A stretch of DNA of 7,178 bases from Deltaproteobacteria bacterium (GTDB lineage Bacteria; Desulfobacterota; DSM-4660; Desulfatiglandales; HGW-15). Both the position numbers and the translations under genes were made by a program. Position 1 is the stretch's first letter. Every line of letters begins with the position of its first letter. Of the stretch, positions 1 to 6,090 are shown piece by piece. The stretch spans positions 1-7,178 of the forward strand of contig JAFGPH010000562.1 in the NCBI GenBank assembly GCA_016926135.1. Direction: 5' to 3'. Under the pieces are notes generated by a model, which did not search any database, had not been told where the DNA came from, and saw only the letters and a program-made list of their open reading frames with translations.

Positions 1-109
1 GGTTAATAAGGGAATAAAGTCCGCCGACCTCCCGCAGCGCGGCCCGGGGTATCGCTTCATTATGGTCTTGAAGAAGCAAAACATGAGCCAGTTTGCGATA
101 TAGTTGCAT
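1..109. other. Possible edge of a neighbouring gene, strand unresolved
   Basis: Two frames are open to the window edge. On the minus strand an ATG at 109 (complement of 107-109) opens 36 codons beginning MQLYRKLAHVLLLQDHNEAI. A minus-strand promoter could lie at 151-156 (TTGACC) and 129-134 (TAATAA) with a 16-base spacer, but no Shine-Dalgarno precedes the ATG. On the plus strand the frame from position 2 stays open for 33 codons to a TAG at 101-103 and would be a protein C-terminus ending in NMSQFAI. By my count the plus frame has about 73% G/C at third positions, against about 46% for the minus frame, which slightly favours the plus reading. I recognise neither peptide. At most one of the two is real, and both may be chance. 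Confidence 0.3.
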
Positions 110-132
110 CTAATTGATTTTTCGTTTATTAT
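104..132 (+). promoter_or_regulatory. Candidate sigma-70-type promoter for the activator gene
   Basis: TTGCAT (104-109) and TATTAT (127-132) are separated by 17 bases and match the -35 and -10 consensus at four and five of six positions. They lie in the AT-rich stretch ahead of the activator gene. Transcription would begin near 139 and leave a leader of about 120 bases. The stretch is AT-rich enough for chance matches. Confidence 0.35.
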
Positions 133-182
133 TATTTTGGGTTCATCATGGGTCAACACCCCTGACTATATATCGGCACACG

Positions 183-194
183 AATGTCGACATT
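183..194. promoter_or_regulatory. Perfect 12-base palindrome, candidate operator
   Basis: AATGTCGACATT reads the same on both strands. It lies between the candidate promoter and the activator start codon, about 70 bases before the ATG. A dimeric DNA-binding protein, possibly the activator's own Fis-type domain, could bind such a site. No second copy was noticed. A 12-base palindrome in a stretch of this size is not very improbable by chance, so the assignment is tentative. Confidence 0.25.
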
Positions 195-261
195 TAGCCA
201 ATCGGGTTGGTCACTGGCGCAGGAATGACGTATTCTGTGTCTGACAATAAGGAGATCCCCC

Positions 262-3200
262 ATGCCCCAGGACACGCCGAAATTCTCACAGGAGCAGTGG
301 GAGTTCCTGGCCGCCATTGAAGCCTTGGGTCAGCCGGTTCATATCCGTGTGGCCGGCGAACTGGTCCCTCTGAAGCCAGGGCCTTTTCTACAACTGATCC
401 GCACCGCAAAAGCACTGGGCTGGCTGGAGGAAACAGAAGCCGACACCTATTGTCTGTCCAGGGATCTGCCCGAGAGGATCAAAGCGAGATTAAAAGAGAT
501 CAGCAATCCGGAATTCCTGGCCAGGCTTCTGAAGCGAGTCGACCAACTGGGTCTGAGCGGACGCCTCAACCCGGCGTCCCTGTCCGGTCTTCTTCGCAGG
601 GCCGGGCGGGACTACGAGGCCGCAGTTCTGGAAAACGACTTGGCCCAGACAGCAATTCAGGAAAATGATTTTGTCTCGGCATCCAACCACATCGAGGAGG
701 CGGTCTCCTGTTTGTCCCGGCTGAGGGGTCAACCGGAGGCTGAAGCCTTATTCGTTTCCGCGGTCCTGGACCTGTCCAATCTGCGCTTGAGGCTGGGCAG
801 GAACCTGGATGGGGTGCCGACACTCCTGCGAGACGCCCGGGATGCAGCCGAGGAATTGGGCGACCGGCGGTCCAGAGCACTGGCAGACCTGTACATGGGG
901 AGGTTCTCCTATTTCAGTTACAACCTGGATGACGCATTGAGCGCTCTGGTTTCCGGCCTGGATGAGGTGGAGGAACTGGGCGATGAAGACATCCTGGCCC
1001 AGTCCGCCGAATTTGTAGGCCTCTACTATTTTCTCCAGGGGATGTATAGAGAAGCGATCAAGCATTTCGAACGGGCCATGTTGTCCGCCCATTCAAAGAA
1101 GCGCGGCCCGTTCAGTGCCTTCCTGTCGTATACCTTCGGCTATTGTGCGGCCTACCTGGGCTTGTTTAACCAGGCCATTGGAATTTTTAATTACAACTGG
1201 CTCAGCTACAGGAAGAAATCCGAGCCGAGTCCGGCCGCCCTCTTCCGGTCCGCCCTGGGCATCACCCTGCTGATGGCGGGAAAAAAACGCCAGGCCCTGC
1301 ATCATCTTCAAGGGGCGTACGAGGAGAGCCGGTGCATCCAAAATTCGCGTTCGCTCCTGCTTGCGCAAGCCGGCCTTTCCTACTTCCATTTTCTGGAGGG
1401 TCGGATAGAGGAATCCAGAAGAATCCTGTTCCAGAGTGTGAACGAAGCGGCGGAGGCCGATTTCGCCGTTCGCCAGTACAGCTTCCCCTGGATACTGGAA
1501 CAGTACTACGAATTCCAGCAGTCTGGCAGCAGCCTGCAGGCTCCTTATTTTTCTTTTGACAGGGAAATCGATCGAATCATCTCCGGCCCCAATATACACC
1601 TGCGAGGTGTGGCTCATCGAATCCTGGCCAAGGAGGCCATGAGCAGGTCCGATGAATGGGCCGCTGTCCGCTCGAACCTTGAAACCAGCGAGCGCTATTT
1701 GAAACGTTCCGGCAACCCGGTCGAACTGGCCAAAACCAGGGCCATGATGGCCCAGGTTGAACTTAAGGCCGGCGACCGGGCCAAGGCCGCCAGTCTTGCC
1801 TGTAAGGCCCGGGCGGGGATATCGGTAAGCGATGAGTCGCTTTTCCCCGATGAGATCAAGGTGCTCATCGGCGAAAAAGCAGGTCAACCGGCAGCCCGGG
1901 TTCGTGTCGAGGTGATCGAACGTTTATTGGAAATGATGGAGGATTTTATTCCCAGTACGAACCTGGATGAACTGCTGTCCCGGGTAGCGGCCGTTTCGGC
2001 CAAGTTTCACGGGGCCGAGAGTTGCGGTCTGTTCTGGTTCCCGGATCCGAACTCCGATCGAGATCCTGAACTGCGCGCCACCTACAACCTCTCGCCCGAA
2101 GAAGTCAAGGAACCGGGTTTTCGCGCGAACCTGAAAATGATCACTCAGGCCTTCCGACGCAACAAGCCTCTAGTGGCTAGGCGCGAAGCCGGTTCGGAGG
2201 ATGACCTGGGCCTCGACATGCGCACCGCCCTCTGTCTGCCCTTTGAGGTCAGCGGCAGGGTTCAAGGAGTGCTGTATCATACGAATTCTTACATCGGCGA
2301 CGGATTCGACATCATCGACCCCACTGTTCTCCAAAGAATCTCAAGGCAGATGGGCGCTTACATCGAGCGCATCTGGGAGTACAGCCGCCTGATGGAGAAA
2401 AAGATGGTCATGACCGCTGTGCGATTTGCACCGATGGAGCGCGAAAAAGACAAGCAGGTCATCACGCAAGACCGAGGGATGATCGAACTTCTGAGCCAGG
2501 CCGAGCGGGTGGCCGATTCGGAGGCGTCGATCCTGATCCTCGGTGAAACCGGCGTGGGAAAAGGACTCCTCGCTCAGAGGCTGCACGAGATGAGCCCTCG
2601 GTCACGGGGACCGTTCGTGGTCGTAGATCTCACCACCATACCGGAAACCCTGGTGGAGAGTGAGCTTTTCGGGCATGAAAAGGGGGCCTTTACCGGCGCT
2701 GACCGCCAGAAACAAGGTCGCATCGAACTGGCCCATCAAGGGACCCTGTTTATCGATGAGGTGGGTGAAACTCCTTGGTTCGTCCAAACAAAGCTTCTGA
2801 GGGTGATTCAAGATAAGTCCTTTGTTCGAATCGGAGGTACACGCGCTCTGGTTTCAGATTTTCGATTGCTGGTGGCAACGAATAGGAACCTTGCAGAAGA
2901 GGTGAGCAGCGGTCGTTTCCGGGAAGATCTCTTTTACCGACTCAACGTCGTGCCGATCACGATTCCGCCTTTGAGGGAAAGAGGTCAAGACATGGTTCTC
3001 CTGGCCCGGCATTTTTTGAACTACTACGCATGGAAGCACAAGCGACCCGGCCTGGAGCTCTCACCGGAAGACGAGGCAGCGTTGACCGGGTATCACTGGC
3101 CGGGAAACGTTCGTGAATTGCAGAATGTGATCGAACGGGCGGTTCTTTTGGCCAAAGAGGGAAGGGTGGAACTGACGCTTCCCCGGGAGTCGAAAGCGCT

Positions 3201-3375
3201 GCCGGCCGATCCGTTTTTCGACACTCCGACAGCGGATGAGCTGTTTAGAAGGTACTTGAATTTCATACTCCAGAAGACTGGAGGAAAGCTCAGCGGCCCC
3301 GGTGGCGCAGCCCAATTGTTGGGTATGAAGCGGACCACGCTCTACTCGCGGATGAAAAAACTGGGCCTGGCCTGA
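262..3375 (+). CDS. Sigma-54-dependent activator with TPR-like and GAF domains
   Basis: This 1037-residue protein should be a bacterial enhancer-binding protein: it binds upstream DNA and uses ATP hydrolysis to open promoters held by sigma-54 RNA polymerase. Residues 1-90 form a small domain that could be winged-helix-like. Residues 100-545 are helical and TPR-like, for example MYREAIKHFERAM at 261-273 and LGLFNQAIGIF at 299-309. Residues 567-702 look like a GAF domain. The AAA+ domain (about 734-976) has Walker A GETGVGK (761-767), the sigma-54-contacting loop GAFTGA (808-813), Walker B TLFIDE (828-833) and FREDLFYRLNV (886-896). The C-terminal Fis-type helix-turn-helix (about 994-1036), with GPGGAAQLLG and KRTTLYSRMKKLG, is of the FhlA kind. 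There is no receiver domain, so control is probably by ligand binding to the TPR or GAF region rather than by phosphorylation. The ATG has AAGGAG at 249-254, seven bases upstream. The gene lies 42 bases ahead of a CoA ligase gene, suggesting local control of that pathway. The AAA+ and HTH assignments are secure; the N-terminal domains are inferred from pattern. Confidence 0.93.
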   Translation: MPQDTPKFSQEQWEFLAAIEALGQPVHIRVAGELVPLKPGPFLQLIRTAKALGWLEETEADTYCLSRDLPERIKARLKEISNPEFLARLLKRVDQLGLSGRLNPASLSGLLRRAGRDYEAAVLENDLAQTAIQENDFVSASNHIEEAVSCLSRLRGQPEAEALFVSAVLDLSNLRLRLGRNLDGVPTLLRDARDAAEELGDRRSRALADLYMGRFSYFSYNLDDALSALVSGLDEVEELGDEDILAQSAEFVGLYYFLQGMYREAIKHFERAMLSAHSKKRGPFSAFLSYTFGYCAAYLGLFNQAIGIFNYNWLSYRKKSEPSPAALFRSALGITLLMAGKKRQALHHLQGAYEESRCIQNSRSLLLAQAGLSYFHFLEGRIEESRRILFQSVNEAAEADFAVRQYSFPWILEQYYEFQQSGSSLQAPYFSFDREIDRIISGPNIHLRGVAHRILAKEAMSRSDEWAAVRSNLETSERYLKRSGNPVELAKTRAMMAQVELKAGDRAKAASLACKARAGISVSDESLFPDEIKVLIGEKAGQPAARVRVEVIERLLEMMEDFIPSTNLDELLSRVAAVSAKFHGAESCGLFWFPDPNSDRDPELRATYNLSPEEVKEPGFRANLKMITQAFRRNKPLVARREAGSEDDLGLDMRTALCLPFEVSGRVQGVLYHTNSYIGDGFDIIDPTVLQRISRQMGAYIERIWEYSRLMEKKMVMTAVRFAPMEREKDKQVITQDRGMIELLSQAERVADSEASILILGETGVGKGLLAQRLHEMSPRSRGPFVVVDLTTIPETLVESELFGHEKGAFTGADRQKQGRIELAHQGTLFIDEVGETPWFVQTKLLRVIQDKSFVRIGGTRALVSDFRLLVATNRNLAEEVSSGRFREDLFYRLNVVPITIPPLRERGQDMVLLARHFLNYYAWKHKRPGLELSPEDEAALTGYHWPGNVRELQNVIERAVLLAKEGRVELTLPRESKALPADPFFDTPTADELFRRYLNFILQKTGGKLSGPGGAAQLLGMKRTTLYSRMKKLGLA

Positions 3376-3417
3376 GGAAGACATCGAGGGCGGCCGTGGT
3401 GAATATCGGGAGGGACT

Positions 3418-4947
3418 ATGGATCACACAACGTTGAGCCAATGCTTTGAGGCGTCCTGTCTGCGGTTCCAGAAAAAGACGGCCATCACCTTCTATCGGAA
3501 ACGCTCACCGGAAACAGAAATCTCCTACAAGACGCTGGATCGAGACGCCAATCGCACGGCCGACACCTTTCGACGCATGGGGGTCGAAAAAGGGGATCGG
3601 GTCATTCTCTTCTTTCCCAAATCGGTTCTCTTCGTGGTCGCCCACCTCGGCCTGCAGAAAATCGGGGCCATCAGTGTGCCCTTGAACACGGGCTTCAAAA
3701 AATCGGAGATGGAATACTTTGTTCAGGATGCGACGCCGAAATTGATCCTTGCCGGAGCTGAGCAGGAGGCCCTGATCAGGGAAACAGCCCCCGGGGTGTC
3801 GATAACCGTCTTCGATACGAACCTACCTTACGAGAAGCAGGATTTCTTTCGGGCGGCGTCGGACGAGCGGCCGGAAACCCAAATCGACGCCGATGACCCC
3901 GCAGTCATTATTTACACCTCCGGCACTACCGGCAAACCCAAAGGGGCGGTTTTGACCCACGGGAACCTGGTGCACGATGCGAAAAACATCATGACCATCT
4001 GGGAGATCCGGGACTCGGACGTCCTGTGCCACGCCCTTCCCCTCTTCCATGTCCACGGCCTGTGTTTTGCCTTGCATACCTGCCTCCTGGCCGGGTCTCA
4101 CGTGCTCCTGCTGGATGCCTTCGCGCCCGAAATTGTGGTGCCTCTTCTGGCCGGTTCCGCAGGAAATCCGGTTTGCTCAATTTTCATGGCCGTCCCTTCC
4201 ATGTACACGAGAATGATGGACTTTGCGGAGGGAAAAGCGCTCTCCTTCGACAGGGTCCGGCTGTGGGCTTCCGGGTCCGCGCCGCTCCTGCCCAAAGACT
4301 TTGAAAGAATGAGGAGCTGTTTCGGCAAAGAGCCTGTGGAGCGGGAAGGAATGTCGGAGACGGGGATGAACTTCTCCAATCCCTTGAGGGGTGTTCGAAA
4401 GCCCGGCTCCATCGGGTTGCCCCTGCCGGGCGTAGAGGTGAGAATCGTGGATCCTGAAACCCTCGAGGATGTCGCGCCGGGCAAGGTGGGTGAAATATGG
4501 CTCAAGGGGCCTTCGGTCACGCCGGGATACTGGCGGAAACCCGAGGAAACGGCCAAGGCCTTTGTAGACGGCTGGTTCAGAAGCGGCGACCTGGGGAGAA
4601 CGGATGAAGAGGGCTACCATACCCTGACGGACCGGCTCAAGCACATCATCATCTCCGGGGGTGAGAACATCTCTCCAAAAGAGGTCGAGGTCGTGATCAA
4701 CCGGATGGATGGGGTGAGCGAATCCTGCGTGGTGGGGGTACCTGACGAGAAGTGGGGAGAAAAGGTGGTGGCCGCTGTGGTGCCCAAACAGGGTTTTAAC
4801 CTGGACAGCCAAGCCGTTGCAGTCTTCTGCAAAGAGAAGTTGCACAGCTGGAAGTGCCCCAAGGATATCCGACTCCTGGATGCCCTTCCCAGGAACACCA
4901 TGGGGAAGGTGCTGAAGAAGGAGGTGGAAAGGCTTTTCCTGCCGTGA
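3418..4947 (+). CDS. AMP-forming acyl-CoA synthetase (malonyl-CoA synthetase-like)
   Basis: This 509-residue member of the ANL adenylating superfamily should convert a carboxylic acid, ATP and CoA to an acyl-CoA, AMP and pyrophosphate in the cytosol. The phosphate-binding motif YTSGTTGKPKG is at 166-176. PLFHVHGL (208-215) and LPLPGVEVRI (334-343) recall the malonyl-CoA synthetase (MatB/ACSF3) and medium-chain ligase branch. GWFRSGDLG (385-393) supplies the ATP-ribose aspartate, DRLKHIIISGGENISP (405-420) is the hinge, and PRNTMGK ends in the catalytic lysine K497. Length is normal and no break is seen. One oddity is the A5 motif, EREGMSET (308-315), where the usual reading is YGMTE: the aromatic residue expected to pack on adenine is glutamate at 310. 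GGGAGG (3408-3413) lies four bases before the ATG. It sits between the activator and the VOC gene, probably in one operon. The family is certain; the substrate (malonate, another dicarboxylate, or a fatty or aromatic acid) is not determined. Confidence 0.92.
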   Translation: MDHTTLSQCFEASCLRFQKKTAITFYRKRSPETEISYKTLDRDANRTADTFRRMGVEKGDRVILFFPKSVLFVVAHLGLQKIGAISVPLNTGFKKSEMEYFVQDATPKLILAGAEQEALIRETAPGVSITVFDTNLPYEKQDFFRAASDERPETQIDADDPAVIIYTSGTTGKPKGAVLTHGNLVHDAKNIMTIWEIRDSDVLCHALPLFHVHGLCFALHTCLLAGSHVLLLDAFAPEIVVPLLAGSAGNPVCSIFMAVPSMYTRMMDFAEGKALSFDRVRLWASGSAPLLPKDFERMRSCFGKEPVEREGMSETGMNFSNPLRGVRKPGSIGLPLPGVEVRIVDPETLEDVAPGKVGEIWLKGPSVTPGYWRKPEETAKAFVDGWFRSGDLGRTDEEGYHTLTDRLKHIIISGGENISPKEVEVVINRMDGVSESCVVGVPDEKWGEKVVAAVVPKQGFNLDSQAVAVFCKEKLHSWKCPKDIRLLDALPRNTMGKVLKKEVERLFLP

Positions 4948-4996
4948 GCGGGACGGATGGATCATTCTCAAACTGCAACAGCAGAGGCCGAGTTTC

Positions 4997-5584
4997 ATGA
5001 TGCAGAAAAGGATCGTTTCGGAAAAGGAAGAAACCGTGCCTGGCCCCGATGAACGCAAGGCGAGATTGAATCTCCCGCCGGTCAGCCAGATTGGTGTCGT
5101 GGTAAGGGACGTGAAAAAGGCGGCTCAGGACTATGCATCCGTCTTCGGCATCGGACCCTTCACGGTTTACGAGTGGGCCCCGGACAGGCACTGGGTCATG
5201 GAGGAACCCTCTCCTCTGAAACTCCGCATGGGAAAAGCCATGTGGGGCGGCGTGGAGTTGGAGCTGATCCAGGTCCTCGAAGGAAAATCGCTTCACACGG
5301 ATTTTCTGGAGACCTGGGGCGAGGGCCTGCATCACCTCGGTTTCCACGTCCGCGACTATGACGACCTGTTTCAAAGATTCCTGCGAGAAGGCTTCGAGCC
5401 TCTCATGAGGGCGGAATCCTATGTCCCTGCCTATCGGGGTTACCTCAAGGCCTGCTATTTTGACACCAGGCGGATGGGAGGGGTTCTTTTTGAGATTATC
5501 TGGAGATCGTGGTCGACGGGGTCTTCGATCACGGGGACGCCCGGGCCCGAAGGAGGGAAGAGTGCACGGGAAAACCTTCGATGA
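4997..5584 (+). CDS. VOC (glyoxalase/epimerase-fold) protein
   Basis: The protein has up to 195 residues and belongs to the vicinal-oxygen-chelate superfamily, most like methylmalonyl-CoA epimerase. Two paired modules are visible: VSQIGVVVRDVKKAAQDY (29-46) leading to VELELIQVLEGKS (86-98), and GLHHLGFHVRDYDDLFQRF (110-128) leading to GGVLFEII (161-168). By alignment from memory with epimerases, the metal ligands would be Q31, E89, H112 or H113, and E166; the first is a glutamine where epimerases have histidine. A role on a CoA thioester, such as epimerisation or isomerisation, fits the flanking ligase and hydratase genes but is inferred. The start is uncertain. ATG 4997 has only weak GAGG upstream, while in-frame GTG 5036 has AAGGAAG five bases before it and would give 182 residues with the whole domain intact. 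The tail (about 170-195) is low in structure and contains the next gene's ribosome binding site. Confidence 0.85.
   Translation: MMQKRIVSEKEETVPGPDERKARLNLPPVSQIGVVVRDVKKAAQDYASVFGIGPFTVYEWAPDRHWVMEEPSPLKLRMGKAMWGGVELELIQVLEGKSLHTDFLETWGEGLHHLGFHVRDYDDLFQRFLREGFEPLMRAESYVPAYRGYLKACYFDTRRMGGVLFEIIWRSWSTGSSITGTPGPEGGKSARENLR
5024..5030 (+). promoter_or_regulatory. Ribosome binding site for an alternative VOC start
   Basis: AAGGAAG lies five bases before an in-frame GTG at 5036. It is a better Shine-Dalgarno than anything ahead of ATG 4997. If used, the protein would begin 13 residues later, just before the conserved domain. Confidence 0.4.
5550..5557 (+). promoter_or_regulatory. Strong ribosome binding site fixing the MaoC GTG start
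   Basis: AAGGAGGG is a near-perfect Shine-Dalgarno sequence four bases ahead of GTG 5562. It decides the start of the MaoC gene: the same frame is open further upstream, to an ATG at 5421, but that stretch lies inside the VOC gene, and the MaoC fold begins right after the GTG. Confidence 0.8.
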
Positions 5585-6023
5585 GCTGCAGGTAGGGCAG
5601 GAGATCACAACCGGCGGCCGCACAATCACGGAAGCCGACGTTGTGAACTTTGCGGGAATCTCCGGCGACTATCAGCCGGAGCACATGAACGAGGAGTTCG
5701 CCAAAAAAGGCGTCATGGGAGGGAGGATCGCGCACGGGGTGCTGATCCTTGCAATCGCGACCGGCCAGCTCAACCAGACCGGCATTTTCGAAGGTACCAG
5801 CATCGCGGTCATGGAAATGAAGGTGCGCTTTCTGCAGCCGGTGCGATTCGGCGATACCCTCACGACGGTCGGCCGGATCGTTGCCAAGAAAGAAACGAAG
5901 AAACCGGACAGGGGGGTCGTGACGCTCCAGGTTTCCGTCCTGAATCAAAGGGATAAGGTGGTTCTGGAAGCTGAATGGCCCGTGATGGTCTATAGAACGA
6001 ATGATGTTTCGCGCATGAGCTGA
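5562..6023 (+). CDS. MaoC-type hot-dog enoyl-CoA hydratase/dehydratase
   Basis: This 153-residue protein has the length and motifs of single-domain MaoC/(R)-specific enoyl-CoA hydratases (PhaJ-like), which add water to, or remove it from, an acyl-CoA thioester. The N-terminal KTFDELQVGQEITTGGRTIT (4-23) is the usual family entry. The hydratase motif is FAGISGDYQPEH (30-41), with the catalytic pair D36 and H41 present and glutamine at 38 in place of the common asparagine. GGRIAHG (53-59) ends that element, and VRFLQPVRFGDTL follows as in the family. The GTG start is chosen for its Shine-Dalgarno and because the fold begins there. The gene overlaps the VOC gene by 23 bases, which suggests translational coupling. 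Physiologically it may act on the product of the upstream ligase. Some MaoC proteins hydrate mesaconyl- or methylfumaryl-CoA-type substrates, so the substrate stays open. Confidence 0.9.
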   Translation: MHGKTFDELQVGQEITTGGRTITEADVVNFAGISGDYQPEHMNEEFAKKGVMGGRIAHGVLILAIATGQLNQTGIFEGTSIAVMEMKVRFLQPVRFGDTLTTVGRIVAKKETKKPDRGVVTLQVSVLNQRDKVVLEAEWPVMVYRTNDVSRMS

Positions 6024-6051
6024 CTCGTCTGTCTTTCCAACAATCGCGTCC

Positions 6052-6073
6052 AGCCTGTGCGGCGAGGCTTTTT
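6052..6073 (+). terminator. Weak intrinsic terminator candidate
   Basis: AGCCT (6052-6056) pairs with AGGCT (6065-6069) around an 8-base loop and runs directly into five T residues (6069-6073). It lies 28 bases after the MaoC stop in the convergent gap, where a plus-strand terminator is expected. The stem is only five base pairs. On the minus strand no T-run follows, so it would not end the converging gene. Confidence 0.4.
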
Positions 6074-6090
6074 AGCGGATTCCCGAAAAG

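Noticed and set aside
215..229. Sigma-54-like promoter ahead of the activator gene
   Set aside because: The -24 half is fair (TGGCGC) but the -12 half reads TGAC where TTGC is needed, so the conserved GC core is missing.
1093..1887. Long minus-strand open frame of 264 codons within the activator gene
   Set aside because: It is antisense to the conserved TPR-like region, has no recognisable domain or ribosome binding site, and is typical of shadow frames in GC-rich genes.
4177..5058. Minus-strand open frame of 293 codons across the ligase gene
   Set aside because: It is antisense to the ligase, whose frame carries all ANL motifs. The translation resembles no known family and crosses two real genes.
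5421..5561. N-terminal extension of the MaoC protein from ATG 5421
   Set aside because: The added 47 residues lie inside the VOC gene in another frame, look non-conserved and glycine/arginine-rich, and have no Shine-Dalgarno. GTG 5562 has an excellent one.
4796..5629. Minus-strand open frame of 277 codons across the VOC gene
   Set aside because: It lies opposite the VOC, ligase and MaoC coding sequences, has low-complexity proline/arginine stretches, and has no recognisable domain.
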